The notes beneath the pieces are model-generated. The model searched no databases and had not been told where the DNA came from. It saw only the letters and a program-made list of their open reading frames with translations. From Halorussus amylolyticus (GTDB taxonomy: Archaea > Halobacteriota > Halobacteria > Halobacteriales > Haladaptataceae): a DNA stretch of 64,000 nucleotides. Positions 26,609 through 34,691 of this stretch are shown piece after piece (the first letter of the stretch is position 1; each line of letters begins with the position of its first letter). A program made the translations under genes and the position numbers. The DNA lies in the NCBI RefSeq assembly GCF_004143485.2, contig NZ_RXOB02000022.1:62001-126000 (forward strand), read 5' to 3'.

Positions 26609-27238
26609 GTGAGCCAAAACGATGTCCTCGACGACGCCCTCGATGATTCCCCCGACGACTCCCCGGACGACTCGACCGACGAGGATGCCCTGACCGATAT
26701 CCGCTTCGTCGGCCCGGCGACAGCGGCGGTGCTGGCCGACGCCCCGTTCGACGCGACCGGCATCCCCGACAAGACGGTCTCCTACGAGATGCTCGTCGAG
26801 GCCGGTGTGAACCCCGGCGTCGCCACCCGCCTCCGGCGCGAGCACTCGCTGTCGTGGTCGTTCGGTGGCGGCGAGGACTCGCTCGAACGACGCTCCTCGA
26901 AGGTCAGGGGGCTTCAGGACGGCGAGCGCGAGTGGGTCGCCGCGAGCAGCGGCGACTGGAAATCGGCGGACGCCTCGGCGGCCGAGACCGCCGAGGCGTC
27001 CGCCGACGGGAGCGGCGCGGCCGAGGCCGCCGAGGCCGCGTGGCGCGAGCGGAGCAAGCCCGACCCAGTGACCGACGTTCCGGCGGTGGACGAAGCCACC
27101 GCCGAGACGCTCGCGGAGGGCGGCATCACGTCGGTTCGGAGCCTCGCCACCGCCGACCCCGAGCACGTCGCCGACTCGCTCGAACTCGACCGCGAAGCGG
27201 TCGCGGCGTGGCGCGCCGCCGCGCGCGACCGGTCGTAA
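26609..27238 (+). CDS. helix-hairpin-helix-like protein (DUF7409-like)
   Basis: A 209-residue protein with an acidic Asp-rich start, then DIRFVGPATAAVLADAPFDA, a helix-hairpin-helix-like module, and NPGVATRLRREHSLSWSF. A long Ala/Glu linker leads to a second module (VPAVDEATAETLAEGGITSV) resembling the helix-hairpin-helix of RNA polymerase alpha and Rad51-type proteins. Such repeats usually bind DNA non-specifically. GTG at 26609 (VSQNDV) is preferred; an in-frame start at 26573 is possible. The name DUF7409 is from memory. Confidence 0.68.
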   Translation: MSQNDVLDDALDDSPDDSPDDSTDEDALTDIRFVGPATAAVLADAPFDATGIPDKTVSYEMLVEAGVNPGVATRLRREHSLSWSFGGGEDSLERRSSKVRGLQDGEREWVAASSGDWKSADASAAETAEASADGSGAAEAAEAAWRERSKPDPVTDVPAVDEATAETLAEGGITSVRSLATADPEHVADSLELDREAVAAWRAAARDRS

Positions 27239-27383
27239 ATTTACTATTCGAGTAGTAAGTCTGTATTTTCGGGGAATCCGGATTTCGGCGCTCGAATCGC
27301 CGAAAAACGACGGCTGTGTCGGAGTGGCAAACTCGGCGCGTGACCATTAGACTCTTATGGAAGGTTATCGGAGTGTGGAACGA

Positions 27384-28178
27384 ATGATTTCGCTCGACAA
27401 CTCCCCGGTAACGCGCGACGGGAAGTCGCTCATCCTCGCCTACGACCACGGTCTCGAACACGGTCCCTCGGCGGACTTCGGGTCGGTGCCCGAGACGCTC
27501 GATCCCGCGACGGTGTTCGACATCGCGACCCACGACGCGGTCACGGCGTTCGCGGTCCAGAAGGGGGTCGCCGAGACGTACTACCCCTCCTACGACGACA
27601 GCGTGAATCTGCTCGCCAAACTCAACGGCACGAGCAACCTCTGGATGGGCGAACCCCACTCGCCGCAGAACTGGTCGGTCGAGTACGCCGCCGAACTCGG
27701 CGCGGACGCGGTGGGCTACACCGTCTACTCGGGTTCGAACAACGAGAAGGCGATGTACGAGGACTTCCGCGACGTGCAGGAGGAGGCCCACTCCGAGTAC
27801 GACCTCCCGGTCGTGATGTGGTCGTACCCGCGCGGGCAGGGTCTCAAGAACGACACCAAAGAGAGCGTCATCGCCTACGCCACCCGAATCGCGCTCGAAA
27901 TCGGCGCGGACATGGCGAAGGTCAAGTACCCCGGGAGCCGCGAGTCGATGGAGTGGGCGGTCCAGTCGGCGGGCGACATGCCGGTCGTCATGTCCGGCGG
28001 GTCGAAGGTCAGCGACTACGAGTTCCTCTCCAGCGTCGAGGCCGTGATGGACGCGGGCGGGTCGGGGCTGGCGGTCGGCCGAAACGTCTGGCAGCGCGAC
28101 GACCCCGAGTCCATCCTCGACGCGCTCGAAAAGGTCATCTTCGAGGACGCGACGGCCGACGAAGCCATCGAAGAATGA
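27384..28178 (+). CDS. class I fructose-bisphosphate aldolase (archaeal type)
   Basis: The 264-residue DeoC/FbaB-type aldolase interconverts fructose 1,6-bisphosphate with glyceraldehyde 3-phosphate and dihydroxyacetone phosphate. The start [14 protein letters not shown] is the family's phosphate/active-site strand. The Schiff-base Lys lies in the segment [11 protein letters not shown], and GGSKVSD and AVGRNVWQ close the barrel. The ATG at 27384 gives the usual length; an upstream ATG at 27357 would add nine residues. Its stop overlaps the start of the fructose bisphosphatase gene, so the two are translationally coupled for gluconeogenesis. Confidence 0.92.
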   Translation: MISLDNSPVTRDGKSLILAYDHGLEHGPSADFGSVPETLDPATVFDIATHDAVTAFAVQKGVAETYYPSYDDSVNLLAKLNGTSNLWMGEPHSPQNWSVEYAAELGADAVGYTVYSGSNNEKAMYEDFRDVQEEAHSEYDLPVVMWSYPRGQGLKNDTKESVIAYATRIALEIGADMAKVKYPGSRESMEWAVQSAGDMPVVMSGGSKVSDYEFLSSVEAVMDAGGSGLAVGRNVWQRDDPESILDALEKVIFEDATADEAIEE

Positions 28179-29047
28179 GCGGTCGAGACGCCGACGCCGT
28201 CTCGAAAATCGTCGAAACGGTCGCCCGGACAGCCCCCGAAATCCGTGGCGGACTCGCGGGCCGCAGGCGGAAAGCTGACGAGGAGAATCCGAGCGGCGAG
28301 ACCCAACTCGCTGCCGACGTGTGGGCCGACGAACTCCTCGAAAGACGACTCGCCGCCATCGACGGCGTGAGCCAGTACGCGAGCGAGGAGCGCGCGGAAA
28401 TCGTCGAGTGCGGTGACTCGGGGGGCTACTCGGTCGCGGTGGACCCCCTCGACGGCTCCTCGAACCTGAAATCGAACAACTCGATGGGGACCATCCTCGG
28501 CGTCTACGACGCAGAACTTCCCGCGAAAGGCCGGGACCTCGTGGCGGCGGCGTACGTCCTCTACGGCCCAATCACGACGATGGTGGTCGCGCGTGAGGGC
28601 GAGGTGACCGAGTACGTAATCGAGAGCGAAGACGGCGAACTCGCCGAACGCCGCGCGGTTCGCGAGGACCTCGCGCTCCCGGACGACCCGACAGTTTACG
28701 GCTTCGGCGGGCGCGTCCCGGACTGGACCGACCGATTCGCGGCGTACGCCCGCGACATCGAAACCGAACTCAAACTCCGGTACGGCGGCGCGATGATAGG
28801 CGACGTGAACCAAGTGCTGACCTACGGCGGCGTCTTCGCGTACCCCGAACTGGAGTCGCGGCCCGAGGGCAAACTTCGACTTCAGTTCGAGTGTAACCCG
28901 ATTGCCTACATCGTGGAGTCGGCAGGTGGAGGGTCTTCGAACGGTGGGGGGTCGATTCTCGACGCCGACCCGGACGGGCTTCACGATCGAACGCCGGTGT
29001 ACGTCGGGAACGCGGAGTTAATCGAGCGATTGGAGTCGATGTTCTGA
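28175..29047 (+). CDS. fbp: class I fructose-1,6-bisphosphatase
   Basis: The 290-residue enzyme removes the 1-phosphate of fructose 1,6-bisphosphate, an irreversible step of gluconeogenesis. The metal-binding motif [14 protein letters not shown] (about 89-102) and a second region [17 protein letters not shown] are those of FBPase/inositol monophosphatase enzymes. A start at 28175 overlaps the aldolase stop by four bases (ATGA). The aldolase-phosphatase pairing puts two consecutive reactions under one control. An Asn/Gly/Ser insertion ([12 protein letters not shown]) lies near residue 255. Confidence 0.9.
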   Translation: MSGRDADAVSKIVETVARTAPEIRGGLAGRRRKADEENPSGETQLAADVWADELLERRLAAIDGVSQYASEERAEIVECGDSGGYSVAVDPLDGSSNLKSNNSMGTILGVYDAELPAKGRDLVAAAYVLYGPITTMVVAREGEVTEYVIESEDGELAERRAVREDLALPDDPTVYGFGGRVPDWTDRFAAYARDIETELKLRYGGAMIGDVNQVLTYGGVFAYPELESRPEGKLRLQFECNPIAYIVESAGGGSSNGGGSILDADPDGLHDRTPVYVGNAELIERLESMF

Positions 29048-29101
29048 CGGCACGGAAGACAATCAGAACACTGAACACGTTCTCCGGGTGTCAGCGTACG
29101 T

Positions 29102-29653
29102 ATGTCCGGTGACTCCGAGGCGTTCGTCGGGAAGATTACCCAGAAAGCGATTCTGTTCGGGCCTGATGGCGACGTGCTGGTGACGAGGGTGGACGACCAC
29201 TGGGAACCGCCCGGTGGGAGGTTCGAGTTCGGGGAAACCCTCGTCGGGGGTCTCCGGCGCGAACTCCGAGAGGAACTCGACCTCGACGCCACGGTTGGTC
29301 CGCCGGTCGAGGCGGCGTACGGCGGGTGGATAGACGGCGAGACGGGAACTCCGATGGTGACGCTCGTCTATCGGTGCGAAACCGACGAGACGGCGGTCAG
29401 CCTCAACGACGAACACGACGACTACGAGTGGGTCGCTCCCGAGACGGCGGCCGAGCGCTTGGCGGAGACGTTCGGCGAACGGTTCGCCCGTACAGTCGAA
29501 CGCGCGGTCGCGCTCGACTGTTCGGAACCGTTCTCGGCCGTAAAAGACCCGTACGCCGACAGCGAAGCCACCAGCGAGGAGATACTGGAACAGCTTTCGG
29601 CAATTCGGGCCGCAGACGACCCGGAGAAACTGCTCGACGATAGCCCGAACTGA
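29102..29653 (+). CDS. NUDIX hydrolase
   Basis: The 183-residue protein has a complete Nudix box: G-x5-E-x7-RELREEL-D-L in GRFEFGETLVGGLRRELREE. It hydrolyses a nucleoside diphosphate linked to another group; the exact substrate is not predictable. A C-terminal extension of about 40 residues after the Nudix fold is acidic and includes EEILEQLSAIRAADDPEKLL. It starts 55 bp after the phosphatase gene and might be the third gene of that transcript. It is convergent with a membrane-protein gene, only five bp apart. Confidence 0.85.
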   Translation: MSGDSEAFVGKITQKAILFGPDGDVLVTRVDDHWEPPGGRFEFGETLVGGLRRELREELDLDATVGPPVEAAYGGWIDGETGTPMVTLVYRCETDETAVSLNDEHDDYEWVAPETAAERLAETFGERFARTVERAVALDCSEPFSAVKDPYADSEATSEEILEQLSAIRAADDPEKLLDDSPN

Positions 29654-29658
29654 TGCAC

Positions 29659-30093
29659 TTACCTACCGTCTCGAAAGTGCGCCACGGACGCGCCCGCGAG
29701 ACCGACTAGTCCGATAGAGACGGCCTTCGTCACAGCGTCGTAGCTCACGACGACGGCGGAGAACAGCCACGAATCGGCGACCGGTGCGGGCGACGTGACC
29801 AGCAGTACCGCGCCGACCCCGAGCAGGAAGCCCACACCACTGGCGACACCGGCCACCGAACCGAACCGGGCGTACTCGTCGGGCAGTTTCGCCCACCGGT
29901 TCGCCCGGTAGCCGAGCGCGGCGGCCGCGAGTGTCGAGACGGCGAACCCGACGGCTCCGAACGCGAGGAAGGCGTACTGCAGCATCTCTGTTGACGGGTA
30001 CGAGAGGAGTTCCGGGAGCGCGTTCCGGAATTGGTGGGCGATTCCGGCGAGGATACCGAGGAGAGCGAAGGATACGGGGACTTCGGGGTCCAT
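29659..30093 (-). CDS. four-helix membrane protein of unknown function
   Basis: A 144-residue protein with four hydrophobic helices: VSFALLGILAGIAHQF, LAFGAVGFAVSTLAAAALG, VASGVGFLLGVGAVLLV and AVSIGLVGLAGASVA. Start 30093 is the last Met before the first helix. It follows the sugar dehydrogenase gene on the same strand with a 44 bp gap and could be co-transcribed. No family is recognised. Confidence 0.65.
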   Translation of the reverse strand: MDPEVPVSFALLGILAGIAHQFRNALPELLSYPSTEMLQYAFLAFGAVGFAVSTLAAAALGYRANRWAKLPDEYARFGSVAGVASGVGFLLGVGAVLLVTSPAPVADSWLFSAVVVSYDAVTKAVSIGLVGLAGASVAHFRDGR

Positions 30094-30137
30094 GCCCTCA
30101 GCGTGTTCTCGAAGTGTGTAAAAACTCACTAATCTCG

Positions 30138-31220
30138 CTATCGGTCCTCGATTCTGACTTCGACACTCTGTCCCGTCTCCGCCGACTCGTAAATCGCTTC
30201 GACGGTCTCCATGTCGGCCACGCTGTCCCACCCGTCGGGTTCGGGCGTCGTGTCGGTCGCCGCGCAGTGGGCGAAGTAGTCGAACTCCTCGGCGACCTCG
30301 TTGACGAATTTTCCTTCGAACTCAAATCGTTCACTGCCGACTTCGACGGTGAGGGTCGGATTTCGCTCGGCGTCGAACGCGGGGTCGATGGACGCCCGTC
30401 CGTCGGTGCCGACGATAGTGAGTCGGTCGTCGAAGTGGGCGCGATAGCTCGCACCGCAAGAGGCGGTGACGCTCCCGGGGAACTCCAACTGGAACGCGAC
30501 GTGCTCCTCGACTCGGTCGAAGGCGGGGTCGGGCGCGGAGGTGGTCGCCTGGGCGGCCACTGGGTCCGAATCGAGCAGGTGTCGGCTCGCGTTCAACGGG
30601 TAGACGCCCACGTCCACCATCGCGCCGCCGCCCGCGAGGTCGGGGTCGAGTCGCCACTGGTCGGGGTCGGGGTCGTACCCGAGGACGATGCCCGTGAACC
30701 ACGCGTGAATCTGGACGGGGTCGCCGAGTACTCCGTCGTGAATCATCTCCTGGAGCCGTCGCATTCCGGGTTCGACCCGGGGCCGATACGCGACCATCAG
30801 GGTCACGCCCGCCGACTCGCAGACCTCGGTCATCTCGCGGGCGCGGTCGGCGCTCGTCTCGATGGGCTTCTCGCAGAGGACGTGCTTGCCGTGGTCCGCG
30901 GCGGCCCGCGCGTAGTCGAGGTGGAGCGCGTTCGGCCCGCCGACGTACACGGCGTCGTAGGCGTCGGTCGCCTCGCCCCGCTCGAACGCGTCGTAGCCGA
31001 TGACGTGGTCGGCCCCGTACTCGTCGGCGAGTCGGCGAGCCTTCTCGGGCGACCCGCTGACGAGGGTCGTCACCTCGCAGAAGTCGGTCTCGGCCATCGC
31101 TGGCAGGACGTTCCGGCGCACGAACTGCCCGAGTCCGACGAGGGCAAAACGGAGTCGCACGTCGTCGGTCGTCTGCCAGTCGCGCGCGGTGAAGTCCTCG
31201 AAGTACGCGTCGAGGTTCAT
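30138..31220 (-). CDS. Gfo/Idh/MocA oxidoreductase, D-xylose 1-dehydrogenase-like
   Basis: The 360-residue protein has an N-terminal Rossmann fold (RFALVGLGQFVRRNVLPA) with EKPIETS carrying the catalytic Lys and the C-terminal motif GGGAMVDVGVYPLN. The start MNLDAYFEDFTARDWQ closely resembles the haloarchaeal D-xylose dehydrogenase (Gfo6/XacA) beginning, so the likely reaction is NADP-dependent oxidation of D-xylose to xylonolactone. Without the rest of a pentose pathway nearby, another aldose is possible. ATG at 31226 (two residues longer) is an alternative. Upstream lies the convergent pair of structured-RNA elements. Confidence 0.8.
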   Translation of the reverse strand: MNLDAYFEDFTARDWQTTDDVRLRFALVGLGQFVRRNVLPAMAETDFCEVTTLVSGSPEKARRLADEYGADHVIGYDAFERGEATDAYDAVYVGGPNALHLDYARAAADHGKHVLCEKPIETSADRAREMTEVCESAGVTLMVAYRPRVEPGMRRLQEMIHDGVLGDPVQIHAWFTGIVLGYDPDPDQWRLDPDLAGGGAMVDVGVYPLNASRHLLDSDPVAAQATTSAPDPAFDRVEEHVAFQLEFPGSVTASCGASYRAHFDDRLTIVGTDGRASIDPAFDAERNPTLTVEVGSERFEFEGKFVNEVAEEFDYFAHCAATDTTPEPDGWDSVADMETVEAIYESAETGQSVEVRIEDR

Positions 31221-31356
31221 CGCCATGTCGGTTGGTTCGGTGTAAGTGAGTTTCAGTCTGTGGGGTAGTTTCGGGTGGGCGAGTGACTGAAGAGAGATAT
31301 TTCTGGGGAACGTTGAATGTTCCAAGGAAGTCGTTTCGGAGGCTACACGTTCTCCT

Positions 31357-31523
31357 CGGCGCGCGCTGGCGCAACGCCGCGATTTGGCGTTGCGCCCAAA
31401 GCGTGCGAGGGACGAGGACCGCAACGCCGAACGAAGTGAGGCGTGAGGACCACAGTCGGTTGGGGAGGACGTGGCGTTCGCGGTTGCGGTGCGGTCCTCC
31501 TAGGTGACGTGCGAGCAGAACGC
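31357..31523 (+). ncRNA. structured RNA element, copy A
   Basis: This is noncoding DNA with two hairpins and three long blocks shared with two other copies in the window. Hairpin I pairs GGCGCAACGCC (31368-31378) with GGCGTTGCGCC (31386-31396). Hairpin II is ACGCC-loop-GGCGT (31424-31444) with loop GAACGAAGTGA. Conserved blocks are GCGAGGGACGAGGACCGCAA, CAGTCGGTTGGGGAGG and GTGACGTGCGAGCAG. A long-range pairing of GAGGACCGCA with TGCGGTCCTC closes the molecule. ATATTTCT about 60 bp upstream could be a TATA element. I do not recognise it as a known RNA class. Confidence 0.7.
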
Positions 31524-31578
31524 GATAGGGATTGCAGTAAGACGAACTGCGAACACGAATCGAACGACCAGCACCGAA

Positions 31579-31790
31579 GCTTCCTGCTCGCACGTCACAA
31601 CTGAGAAACCGCACAGCACCGCGACGGCCACACCCTCCCCAACCGACTGCGCTTCTCACTCGTCGCACCGGAAGACAAACCGCGTCTTCCGAGCCTTCGT
31701 TCGCTTCGCTCACGAAGACTCCGCTCCTCGTTGCGATGCTCATCCCTCGCGCGGATTGTCGCACCCACTTCGGGGTGCGACCCCACACGC
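31579..31790 (-). ncRNA. structured RNA element, copy C (inverted)
   Basis: Read on the minus strand it has hairpin I GTCGCACCC/GGGTGCGAC, then GCGAGGGATGAGCATCGCAA, hairpin II CTTCGT-GAGCGAAGCGA-ACGAAG, an extra hairpin CGGAAGAC/GTCTTCCG (31669-31691), then CAGTCGGTTGGGGAGG and GTGACGTGCGAGCAG. It faces copy A with about 55 bp between their 3' ends. Hairpin II keeps the loop of copy B while the stem is entirely different. Confidence 0.65.
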
Positions 31791-31854
31791 CGGGGAGAAT
31801 GGTCGGATTTGAAACAATCGGTGCTATCAATGTCGAACCGGCCGACTCAGAATC

Positions 31855-32691
31855 TCAGTTCTCCGGGGGCGCGTCCCAGTCGTCACCACAGTCTTGGGGG
31901 TCGTAGCCGATGACTTCCTTGGCGTGGTCGATGTCGAACCATCGCCGGTCGGGGTCGTTGTCGCTCGCGCCATAGAAGATGTCGAACTCGACCGTCTCGT
32001 CGTCGAGACAGCACGCGACCATGTGGGCGAAGTCCCGGCGGGACTGCCACATCGCCTTCATTCGGGCGACCATGTTCTCGTACTCCTCGCTCCCGCGCTC
32101 GAAGCGGCCGTCGTCCACGCCGCGCTCGGCATCGCCGTAGGGGTGGTCGTACTTCGGGTCGCGGATGCTACAGATTCGGAGCGCGTAGAATCGGATGTCG
32201 TGATTCTCGGCGTAGTAGCGCCCGAACCCCTCGTCGGCCACTTTCGACGCGCCGTAGGGCGAGTCGGGTCTGACGGGGACCGTGTGGTCTACCGTCAGGT
32301 CGAAGTCGCGGGAGTAGATGTCGGGCGCGTCGTCGATTTCGTACATCCCGACGGTGTGGTTCGTAGAGGCGAACACGAACGTCTCGACGCCCGCGTCGGC
32401 GGCGGCTTCGAGCGCGGTCTGCGTGCCGATGACGTTGTTCTGCATCACGTCGTCCCACGAGGCGTCCGTGCTCGGCTGGCCCGCGAGGTGGATGACCGCG
32501 TCCTGTCCGTCGAACGCCGGGCGGATGGCGTCGTAGTCGGTCACGTCCGCGACCACTGTCTCGTAGTCCTCGGTATCGGGTGATTCCTCGCGGTCGAGGA
32601 GGGTAAATTCGTAGTCGGACTCCTCGTCGCCGAGGTGGTCGGTGACGGCCGTTCCCACGGTGCCGTGTGCGCCGGTCAACAGAACTCGCAT
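31855..32691 (-). CDS. extended SDR NAD(P)-dependent sugar dehydrogenase/epimerase
   Basis: The 278-residue protein starts MRVLLTGAHGTVGTAV, a Rossmann motif of the extended short-chain dehydrogenase family, and has the catalytic pair YGASK (about residue 143) with a Ser/Thr in FASTNHTVGMYE. This last motif and the length resemble the haloarchaeal NAD-dependent glucose-6-phosphate dehydrogenase (Azf) and uronate dehydrogenases; a sugar-phosphate or uronate substrate is therefore likely. It lies downstream of no other gene on its strand and is divergent from the acyl-CoA carboxylase gene. Confidence 0.75.
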   Translation of the reverse strand: MRVLLTGAHGTVGTAVTDHLGDEESDYEFTLLDREESPDTEDYETVVADVTDYDAIRPAFDGQDAVIHLAGQPSTDASWDDVMQNNVIGTQTALEAAADAGVETFVFASTNHTVGMYEIDDAPDIYSRDFDLTVDHTVPVRPDSPYGASKVADEGFGRYYAENHDIRFYALRICSIRDPKYDHPYGDAERGVDDGRFERGSEEYENMVARMKAMWQSRRDFAHMVACCLDDETVEFDIFYGASDNDPDRRWFDIDHAKEVIGYDPQDCGDDWDAPPEN

Positions 32692-32787
32692 ACGCCGAAG
32701 ACGAACGAAGTCGTCTTAAGTCGCCCGGCGTTTCTTGCCGCGGCCGAAAGGGAAAACTGTTTGAAATTCGGCCTCGGATTTCGACGC

Positions 32788-34569
32788 ATGAAAGTACGCA
32801 TCAGCGAGGGGGCGACCGACGAGGAGGCCGCTGCCATCGCGGAGGCGCTCGCCCAGCACGTCCGCGACGAGGTGGCGGTGTACGTGGGCGACGCCGACGA
32901 CCCCGCCGTTGTCTGCGACCGCCCCGTCTCTGAATCCGGTTCGCCGCCGGAGTCCGGCGGCGAACCGGCCGCGAGCGACGACGACCTCGGGCCGACCGAG
33001 CGCGAGGAGGCCCTCTGGAAGGAAATCGAGGACATCGAACTCGGCGGTCCCGAGAAGTACAAAGACCGCCTCGAAGACCAAGGAAAGCTGTTCGTCCGCG
33101 ACAGACTCGACCTCTGGTTCGGGGAGGACGGAATGCTCTTCGAGGACGGGAAGTTCGCCAACTTCGACGGCTGGCACCCCGACAGTCCGGAGGTAGATGC
33201 CGAGGACAGCGACGACCGACTCCCCGGCGACGGCCTCCTGACGGGCGCGGCCGAATTCGAGGGCCGCGAGGTCCACTTCATGGCGAACGACTTCACGGTC
33301 AAGGCCGGGTCGATGGCCGAGAAAGGAGTGGAAAAATTCCTCCGGATGCAACAGCGCGCGCTCAAGTCGGGCAAGCCCGTCCTCTACCTGATGGATTCGT
33401 CGGGCGGCCGCATCGACCAGCAGACCGGCTTCTTCGCCAATCGCGAGGGCATCGGGAAGTACTACTACAACCACTCGATGCTGTCGGGCCGGGTGCCCCA
33501 AATCTGTGTACTCTACGGTCCGTGCATCGCGGGCGCGGCCTACACCCCCGTCTTCGCCGACTTCACCATCATGGTCCGGGGCATGTCCGCGATGGCAATC
33601 GCAAGCCCGCGGATGGTCCAGATGGTGACGGGCGAGGACATCGAGATGCAGGACCTCGGCGGCCCGGACGTTCACGCCAAGCACTCCGGAAGCGCCGACC
33701 TCGTGGCCGACGACGAGGAGCACGCCCGCGAACTGGTCGCGAATCTCGTCTCCTACCTTCCCGACAGCGCCGACGAGAAGCCCCCGAAGACCGAGGGGAA
33801 GGCTCCCGCGAAATCTCCGGACGGCATCGACTCTATCGTCCCCCAAGAGCCGAACAAGGGCTACGACATGACCGACCTCATCGACCGCGTGGTGGACGAG
33901 GGGTCGTACTTCGAACTCAAACCCGAGTACGGCCAGGAAATCATCACCGCGTTCGCGCGTATCGACGGCCGCCCGGTCGGAATCGTCGCAAATCAGCCAG
34001 CGCATCGCGCGGGGGCCATCTTCCCCGACGCCGCCGAGAAGGCCGCGGAGTTCATCTGGACCTGTGACGCCTACGACGTTCCCCTGCTGTATCTGTGCGA
34101 CACGCCGGGGTTCATGGCCGGTTCGGGCGTCGAGAAGGACGCCATCTTGGAGAAGGGCAAGAAGTTCATCTACGCCACCTCGTCGGCCACGGTGCCCAAG
34201 CAGACCGTCGTCGTCCGGAAGGCCTACGGCGCGGGCATCTACGCGATGGGCGGCCCGGCCTACGACCCCGAGAGCATCATCGGTCTTCCCTCCGGTGAAA
34301 TCGCCATCATGGGACCGGAAGCCGCAATCAACGCGGTGTACGCCCGGAAGCTCTCGGCAATCGAGGACGACGACGAGCGCGCCGAGATGGAGCGACAACT
34401 CCGCGAGGAGTACCGCGAGGACATCGACATCCACCGGATGGCGAGCGAGGTCGTCGTGGACGAAATCGTGCCGCCGAGCACGCTCCGAACCGAACTCGAA
34501 AATCGGTTCGCGTTCTACGAGGGCGTCGAGAAGGACCTGCCCGACAAGAAGCACGGGACGATTCTCTGA
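32788..34569 (+). CDS. acyl-CoA carboxylase carboxyltransferase beta subunit with N-terminal epsilon-like domain
   Basis: The 593-residue protein is the carboxyltransferase that moves CO2 from biotin to propionyl-CoA or acetyl-CoA. Motifs include GGRIDQQTGFFANREG, the oxyanion-hole turn GPCIAGAAYTPVF, CDTPGFMAGSGVEK and AGIYAMGGPAYDPES. The first 60 or so residues (VRISEGATDEEAAAIAEAL) look like the small acyl-CoA carboxylase epsilon subunit, which in Haloferax-type propionyl-CoA carboxylase is a separate protein (PccX). A disordered acidic linker (about 65-85) joins it to the core. No alpha (biotin) subunit is adjacent. A hairpin follows the stop. Confidence 0.85.
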   Translation: MKVRISEGATDEEAAAIAEALAQHVRDEVAVYVGDADDPAVVCDRPVSESGSPPESGGEPAASDDDLGPTEREEALWKEIEDIELGGPEKYKDRLEDQGKLFVRDRLDLWFGEDGMLFEDGKFANFDGWHPDSPEVDAEDSDDRLPGDGLLTGAAEFEGREVHFMANDFTVKAGSMAEKGVEKFLRMQQRALKSGKPVLYLMDSSGGRIDQQTGFFANREGIGKYYYNHSMLSGRVPQICVLYGPCIAGAAYTPVFADFTIMVRGMSAMAIASPRMVQMVTGEDIEMQDLGGPDVHAKHSGSADLVADDEEHARELVANLVSYLPDSADEKPPKTEGKAPAKSPDGIDSIVPQEPNKGYDMTDLIDRVVDEGSYFELKPEYGQEIITAFARIDGRPVGIVANQPAHRAGAIFPDAAEKAAEFIWTCDAYDVPLLYLCDTPGFMAGSGVEKDAILEKGKKFIYATSSATVPKQTVVVRKAYGAGIYAMGGPAYDPESIIGLPSGEIAIMGPEAAINAVYARKLSAIEDDDERAEMERQLREEYREDIDIHRMASEVVVDEIVPPSTLRTELENRFAFYEGVEKDLPDKKHGTIL

Positions 34570-34580
34570 ACCGGGAGGCC

Positions 34581-34612
34581 CCGCGCGGCGACCGGTCTCG
34601 GTCGCCGCGCGG
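34581..34612. terminator. perfect 14-bp hairpin after the carboxylase gene
   Basis: CCGCGCGGCGACCG (34581-34594), four-base loop GTCT, then its exact complement (34599-34612). It starts 11 bp after the carboxylase stop codon, between convergent genes. Confidence 0.65.
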
Positions 34613-34691
34613 TCGTCGCCCTGAGAAGTCGCTATCTCCGTCTACACCGCGTTCGAGTCCGAAAAATAGGTGACAGAACTGACCTGCGAAC

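Noticed and set aside
31283-31507. 74-residue frame within the RNA-like copy A
   Set aside because: The frame runs through both paired stems, is Arg/Trp-rich unlike haloarchaeal proteins, and its equivalent in copy B has a different sequence; structure rather than protein is conserved.
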